Assembly (NCBI GenBank): GCA_013099195.1
Contig: CP039999.1
Span: 434,001 to 498,000 of the forward strand
Source of the DNA: Candidatus Saccharibacteria bacterium oral taxon 488
GTDB lineage: Bacteria; Patescibacteriota; Saccharimonadia; Saccharimonadales; Saccharimonadaceae
Reading direction: 5' to 3'
DNA length: 64,000 bases
The position numbers were made by a program, and so were the translations under genes. Below, in pieces: positions 60,674 to 64,000 of the stretch (positions are counted from its first letter, which is position 1; each line of letters opens with the position of its first letter). The notes beneath the pieces were generated by a model. It was given only the letters and a program-made list of their open reading frames with translations, searched no databases and was not told the origin of the DNA.

Positions 60674-61795
60674 CTATTCCGCCACCTCCTCAACTACGCT
60701 CATCAAACTATCCTCAATGTTCTTACGAGGTTTTGTTTCAGGCTTAGCAGTCGCCTTTGCCTCGATGTCTAGTTCATAGCCAGTCAGCCGACTTGCCAAG
60801 CGAACATTCTGCCCAGCCCGGCCGATAGCCACTGATTGCTGATCCTCGCTGACATAGACGGTTGCTCGCTTTTCATCTTCATTAACCGTCACGCTCAGTA
60901 CTTCTGCTGGGCTCATGGCATTCGCGATAAAACCAGCTGTATCCTCCTCGAACGGAATGATGTCAATTTTTTCCTGCTCGCCAATTTCGTTCATCACCGC
61001 CTGAACACGTGTACCGTGACCACCGACAAACGTACCGACTGGGTCAACACCCGGCAGTGCTGATGCCACCGCCAATTTGGTGCGGCGACCAGCCTCGCGG
61101 GCAATCGCTTTGATCTCCACGGCGCCCGTTTCCATCTCTGGTACTTCCTGGCTGAACAAGAACCGCACAAATTCTTCATTGCCGCGGCTCAAGATCAACT
61201 GCGGACCGCGACCTTCGCGCTCGATGTCCTTGATGTACACTTTGACGCGGCGGCCAACACCGTAGTATTCGCCAGGGATTTGCTCAGACTGCGGCATGAT
61301 GCCGACGGCCTTGCCCAACTCAATTCGCACCACGCGCGGCTCAACCCGCTGAATCGTACCGGTCACCACCGTGCCGATTTTATCCTCAAATTCTGCCAGC
61401 ACTACCTCGCGCTCCGCCTCGCGCAGCCGCTGCAAAATCACCTGCTTGGCGGTTTGGGCTGCCACGCGGCCAAACGTCGTCACGTTGTGGGTCTCGACCG
61501 TCACTTCACTACCCAGCTCAGCTGCCGGGTCAACCGCCTTGGCTTCGTCCAGGCTCATTTGATTGACGTCATTTTCAACTTCTTCAACCACCGTTTTAAC
61601 GACTGACACCACAGCCGTGCCGCTATTGATGTTTAGGCTAGCACGCACCAACTGCTCGCGCGTACCGTTATCACGACGCCACGCTGCCGCGATGGCCTGC
61701 TCGATTACCTCTAGAACGGTTTCCTCTGGCAGGTTCTTTTCCTCGGCAATCGTCCGCACAGCCAACGTCAATTGCTTGATATTCAAATCTTCCAT
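60674..61795 (-). CDS. nusA: Transcription factor NusA
   Basis: 373 residues. N-terminal RNAP-binding domain (LTLAVRTIAEEKNLPEETVLEVIEQAI), S1 domain at about 130-200 (GTVVTGTIQRVEPRVVRIELG), KH1 (SRGNEEFVRFLFSQEVPE and ARKTKLAVAS type), KH2 (DPVGTFVGGHGTRVQAVMNEI) and a short tail; no C-terminal acidic repeats. Modulates pausing and termination. AAAGGAG upstream. First gene of the clpC-radA-yacL cluster. Confidence 0.96.
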   Translation of the reverse strand: MEDLNIKQLTLAVRTIAEEKNLPEETVLEVIEQAIAAAWRRDNGTREQLVRASLNINSGTAVVSVVKTVVEEVENDVNQMSLDEAKAVDPAAELGSEVTVETHNVTTFGRVAAQTAKQVILQRLREAEREVVLAEFEDKIGTVVTGTIQRVEPRVVRIELGKAVGIMPQSEQIPGEYYGVGRRVKVYIKDIEREGRGPQLILSRGNEEFVRFLFSQEVPEMETGAVEIKAIAREAGRRTKLAVASALPGVDPVGTFVGGHGTRVQAVMNEIGEQEKIDIIPFEEDTAGFIANAMSPAEVLSVTVNEDEKRATVYVSEDQQSVAIGRAGQNVRLASRLTGYELDIEAKATAKPETKPRKNIEDSLMSVVEEVAE

Positions 61796-61817
61796 ATTAG
61801 CTCCTTTACGCTATATT

Positions 61818-61847
61818 ATTATACTACGTTTCATTGCAAACGCCCAA
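61818..61847 (-). promoter_or_regulatory. nusA promoter
   Basis: TTGGGC, 18 bp, TATAAT on the minus strand. Confidence 0.55.
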
Positions 61848-62013
61848 GAGACGAAAAACTCCGACCTGTTGGCCGGATATGTCAGTAGTGTAGCATATCC
61901 AGCCGGGCGACGTCAAGTTTAGTCATCTCATTTACCCATGTCAGTCTGCGAATGGGTATGCGTGTCTAACGGAGGTAGTGACTCATAGCCATTCACAATC
62001 TTGACAAAAAGCA
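61848..62013. other. Intergenic region between nusA and the leader module
   Basis: No gene. It contains a strong imperfect hairpin at 61871-61904 (GGATATG pairs with CATATCC, plus GGC/GCC outside) and a 6-bp repeat ACCCAT/ATGGGT at 61934-61957. Neither is followed by a T run. Possible regulatory or structural role upstream of nusA or of the promoter at 62014. Confidence 0.4.
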
Positions 62014-62042
62014 TTGACATTTTCTACTAATAGTGATATACA
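62014..62042 (+). promoter_or_regulatory. Promoter of the structured-leader gene
   Basis: TTGACA, 17 bp, TATACA. A second TTGACA lies 13 bp upstream of this one. Confidence 0.65.
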
Positions 62043-62048
62043 TATATC

Positions 62049-62166
62049 AGCCTTTTGACAACTTACCGTAAGTTTTGTCAACTGCGCTTCGCTGCCCTGG
62101 GTCGGATACCTACGGTGGCTTGAGGCGCGGAACGGCCGCACCTCAACAAGTGGAAAGGATGTCTCT
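62049..62166 (+). ncRNA. Structured 5' leader of unknown function
   Basis: About 120 nt between promoter and start codon. Hairpin A (62053-62081): TTGACAA pairs with TTGTCAA, with inner CTTA/TAAG and a bulge. Hairpin B near 62121-62147: TTGAGG/CCTCAA with inner GCGG/CCGC. AAAGGA follows about 7 nt before the ATG. No known riboswitch was recognised. It may be a cis-regulatory RNA or a stabilising leader. Confidence 0.4.
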
Positions 62167-62499
62167 ATGTTGACAGGACTGACTATTATCATCGCCATAG
62201 TGATCGTTCTGGGCGTCGTGATGATCGTGACCTCAGAGGGAGAAAGTCTGCCTCTGACCAACGGCATGATGTTCGCCACCTTCGGGGCGACTGCACTATT
62301 CTGGATCGCCAGAGTAACGACCCCATACCTCCGCAAAGACGCGGGCCTTCTGTGGCTGTACAAGCCCATCTCTACCTTGCCCGAATGGGTGGGGTACGTC
62401 GGGCTCGCGGTCACCGCGGGCCTTCTGATTCTGAGTGTCGTTTTCTTGGTGGACGATTTCGTCCACCTTCCCCGACGACGGAAAGGAGGTAATTACTGA
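62167..62499 (+). CDS. Small membrane protein of unknown function
   Basis: 110 residues, three predicted membrane helices (LTIIIAIVIVLGVVMIV at 5-21, MMFATFGATALFWIARV at 35-51, VGYVGLAVTAGLLILSVVF at 75-93) and a basic C-terminus (LPRRRKGGNY). Not recognised. It is preceded by a long structured leader and followed by a very strong hairpin, so it appears to be a self-contained unit. AAAGGA before the start is well placed. Confidence 0.75.
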   Translation: MLTGLTIIIAIVIVLGVVMIVTSEGESLPLTNGMMFATFGATALFWIARVTTPYLRKDAGLLWLYKPISTLPEWVGYVGLAVTAGLLILSVVFLVDDFVHLPRRRKGGNY

Positions 62500-62506
62500 G
62501 AGGTGC

Positions 62507-62544
62507 GGGGCGGGATTGATACGATTTTTCGTATCTCCCGCCCC
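62507..62544. other. Very strong hairpin behind the small membrane protein gene
   Basis: GGGGCGGGA pairs with TCCCGCCCC, and inside it GATACGA pairs with TCGTATC around TTTT: 16 base pairs with a 2-nt bulge. There is no T tract on either strand, so it may be an mRNA 3' stabiliser or a Rho-type or processing end. Confidence 0.6.
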
Positions 62545-62574
62545 ACTCACATCACTGAACTTATGTTATAGAAC

Positions 62575-63603
62575 TTATGACATCGCTGGCTGCTGAAGGT
62601 AGTGACCAACGTCCGCCACCAGCTCGACCAGGCGGTTGGAGTACCCCCACTCATTATCGTACCAGACCATGATTTTCACCATATTGCCACCAACGACCTT
62701 GGTCAGCGGCAGGTCAACGATGCCAGAATGTGAATTACCGATAAAGTCGCGGCTGACCAGCGGCTCTTCACTGACACCCAAGATCCCTTGATAGAAACTA
62801 TCAGCGGCAGCTTTCTTGAACACCTCATTTACCTGCTCGACCGTCACGTCGCGCCGCAGCAAGGCCGTCACGTCACTGAGCGACACCACCGGTGTCGGCA
62901 CGCGCACACTGAGGCCGTCGAACTTGCCAGTTAGCTGCGGCAGGGTTTTCGTCACGGCGATGGCCGCGCCGGTCGTTGTCGGCACGATGTTCTCGGCCGC
63001 GTTGCGACCCTCGCGAAGGTCCTTGGCAGGCGCGTCCTGCAGGCGCTGGCTGGCGGTGTAGCTATGCACCGTCGTCAGCATTGACTTTTCCACGCCAAAT
63101 TCTGCGTCTAGGACAGCCATCACCGCACCCAAGCTATTAGTCGTACAGCTGGCATTAGAGATGATCGGCGTCGCGCCCTTGATCTTGCTGTCATTCGTGC
63201 CGAGCACAATGGTATCAACGCCGTCGGATTTGGTCGGCCCGCTGATGACCACACGTTTAGCGCCGGCAGTCAAGTGTTTGCTCGCGCCATCTTTATCAGT
63301 AAACAATCCGGTCGATTCGATCACCACGTCAACATTCATCTCGCCCCATGGCAAGTTCGTTGGATCTTTTTCCGCCAGCACTTTGACAGGTTTTCCGTCG
63401 ACGATGAGTTCATCCTCTGTAACATCAACCTGCCGACCGTACTCACCATAATTACTGTCATGCTTGAGTAGGTACGCTAGCGTCTTAGTATCCGTCAAAT
63501 CATTAATCGCCACAATTTCCAAATCGCTGCGCTCCCGAGCAATCTTAAAGGCACTGCGCCCGATCCGCCCGAAACCATTAATCGCTATTTTCGTTATCGC
63601 CAT
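62575..63603 (-). CDS. gap: Glyceraldehyde-3-phosphate dehydrogenase
   Basis: 342 residues from MAITKIAINGFGRIGRS. NAD(P)-binding GFGRIGR at the N-terminus, the catalytic ISNASCTTNSLG with Cys near 152, and the usual C-terminal WYDNEWGYSNR. Glycolytic oxidation of glyceraldehyde-3-phosphate. The start is chosen by GGGAGGG upstream; a codon eight positions earlier is not needed. The gene faces the relA/spoT gene across a palindrome of -10 elements. Confidence 0.97.
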   Translation of the reverse strand: MAITKIAINGFGRIGRSAFKIARERSDLEIVAINDLTDTKTLAYLLKHDSNYGEYGRQVDVTEDELIVDGKPVKVLAEKDPTNLPWGEMNVDVVIESTGLFTDKDGASKHLTAGAKRVVISGPTKSDGVDTIVLGTNDSKIKGATPIISNASCTTNSLGAVMAVLDAEFGVEKSMLTTVHSYTASQRLQDAPAKDLREGRNAAENIVPTTTGAAIAVTKTLPQLTGKFDGLSVRVPTPVVSLSDVTALLRRDVTVEQVNEVFKKAAADSFYQGILGVSEEPLVSRDFIGNSHSGIVDLPLTKVVGGNMVKIMVWYDNEWGYSNRLVELVADVGHYLQQPAMS

Positions 63604-63640
63604 ACAAGTATCCCTCCCGAGTAGCATTAGCTTTTTACTA

Positions 63641-63646
63641 ATTATA
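63641..63646 (-). promoter_or_regulatory. gap -10 element
   Basis: TATAAT on the minus strand, weak -35. Confidence 0.5.
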
Positions 63647-63657
63647 CTACAAAGTTG

Positions 63658-63663
63658 TATAAT
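63658..63663 (+). promoter_or_regulatory. relA/spoT -10 element, leaderless
   Basis: TATAAT ending 6 nt before the ATG at 63670. With the gap -10 it forms ATTATAC-9 nt-GTATAAT. The best -35 is TTTACT with an 18-bp spacer. Confidence 0.5.
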
Positions 63664-63669
63664 GAAACT

Positions 63670-64000
63670 ATGACGTGCGAGGAACTACTACACCTAGCAA
63701 CGCCGCAGTACGATGAAGTGCCGGTACTGGTGTTAGATAGCGCCATTGACTACGCTACCAAAAAACACGCTGGGCAAAAACGCAAAAGCGGCGAACCGTA
63801 CATCACGCACCCGCTGGCAGTGGCTGGGATTTTAGTGGAATGGGGCATGGATATCGACACGGTGATCGCTGGCGTGCTGCATGACACAGTCGAGGATACC
63901 GATGCGACGTTGGATGAGCTGGAAAGTTTGTTTGGCCGCGACATTGCCTTTCTGGTTGATGGCGTGACCAAAGTTTCGCAGGCACGCGCTGGTATGCGCA
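63670..64000 (+). CDS. RelA/SpoT family (p)ppGpp synthetase/hydrolase, N-terminal part
   Basis: 110 codons from MTCEELLHLATPQYDEV, cut by the right edge. The N-terminal HD hydrolase domain is clear: HAGQKRKSGEPYITHPLAVAGIL, then AGVLHDTVEDTDATLDEL and FLVDGVTKVSQ. HD residues (His and the HD pair) are intact so far, so hydrolase activity is expected; the synthetase domain lies outside the window. Confidence 0.92.
   Translation, partial: MTCEELLHLATPQYDEVPVLVLDSAIDYATKKHAGQKRKSGEPYITHPLAVAGILVEWGMDIDTVIAGVLHDTVEDTDATLDELESLFGRDIAFLVDGVTKVSQARAGMR

Noticed and set aside
62504-62572. A 23-codon frame (GTG start) in the strong hairpin behind the membrane protein gene
   Set aside because: The AAAGGAGG before it is too far away and the frame is better explained by the hairpin.
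1-64000. CRISPR array, prophage or intact insertion sequence
   Set aside because: No regularly spaced direct repeats, no phage genes and no complete transposase with terminal repeats were seen.

Overview
The window reads as a compact bacterial chromosome segment from the Candidate Phyla Radiation (Patescibacteria), most likely Candidatus Saccharibacteria (TM7). The basis is indirect and no phylogeny could be run: a near-minimal set of information genes in short operons, trimmed versions of RpoB, RpoC, NusA and YacL, and patchy metabolism (thymidylate supply, trehalose and glucan hydrolases, GAPDH). Genetic code 11 fits, because TGA is a genuine stop in several tightly packed genes, for example the ATGA overlaps of dcd/tmk and csoR/DUF4396.

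Layout. 1-2 kb: an S10-type ribosomal operon on the minus strand (rplC-rplD-rplW-rplB, running off the left edge) behind two promoters. 2-7 kb: a small unknown gene, fusA, an unknown gene, a YajQ homologue, and rpsL-rpsG. 7-15 kb: rpoB-rpoC. 15-18.5 kb: a dTTP cluster (dcd, tmk, folA, thyA). 18.5-25.5 kb: clpP, a frameshifted Tat-exported metallopeptidase, trigger factor, hisS, an SpoU methyltransferase, DUF1905 and VOC proteins, and an AraC-type regulator. 25.5-28.9 kb: three tRNAs (Leu-CAG, Leu-UAG, Val-CAC), a FAD oxidase and two unknown genes, one with an in-frame TGA. 29-38 kb: oligoribonuclease, typA, GH37 trehalase, rarA, ddl, slipin and an alpha/beta hydrolase. 38-42.5 kb is accessory: DUF4342, a CsoR-family regulator with a DUF4396 membrane protein, a secreted GH16 glucanase, tRNA-Gly-CCC, tRNA-Phe, an unusual tRNA-Gly-GCC and an AT-rich DUF4238 gene. 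42.4-52 kb: an aspartoacylase-like protein, a zinc-ribbon protein, a YerC-type regulator, a GH13 glucosidase, rsmD, a PLC/P1-like protein, recG, a HAD phosphatase and tyrS. 52-64 kb: a class A PBP, then yacL, radA, an HExxH protein, clpC and nusA; a membrane protein with a long structured leader; gap; and the start of a relA/spoT gene.

The clearest pattern across the window is transcriptional. Promoters are easy to read (TTGACA-like, about 17 bp, TATAAT, often with an extended TGN), and at about 18 genes the -10 hexamer ends only 6-8 nt (two cases 10 nt) before the start codon, with no Shine-Dalgarno sequence. These are predicted leaderless mRNAs. The other genes have ordinary leaders with AGGAGG-type sites.

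Other notable observations: RpoC has lost the cysteines of both universal zinc sites; tRNA-Gly(GCC) carries a covarying U19-A56 in place of the G19-C56 elbow pair; S12 has proline at the K87 position; a CsoR-like palindrome sits exactly in the spacer of the csoR promoter; the Tat metallopeptidase is one base short in a T5 tract; and gap and relA/spoT have face-to-face -10 elements.
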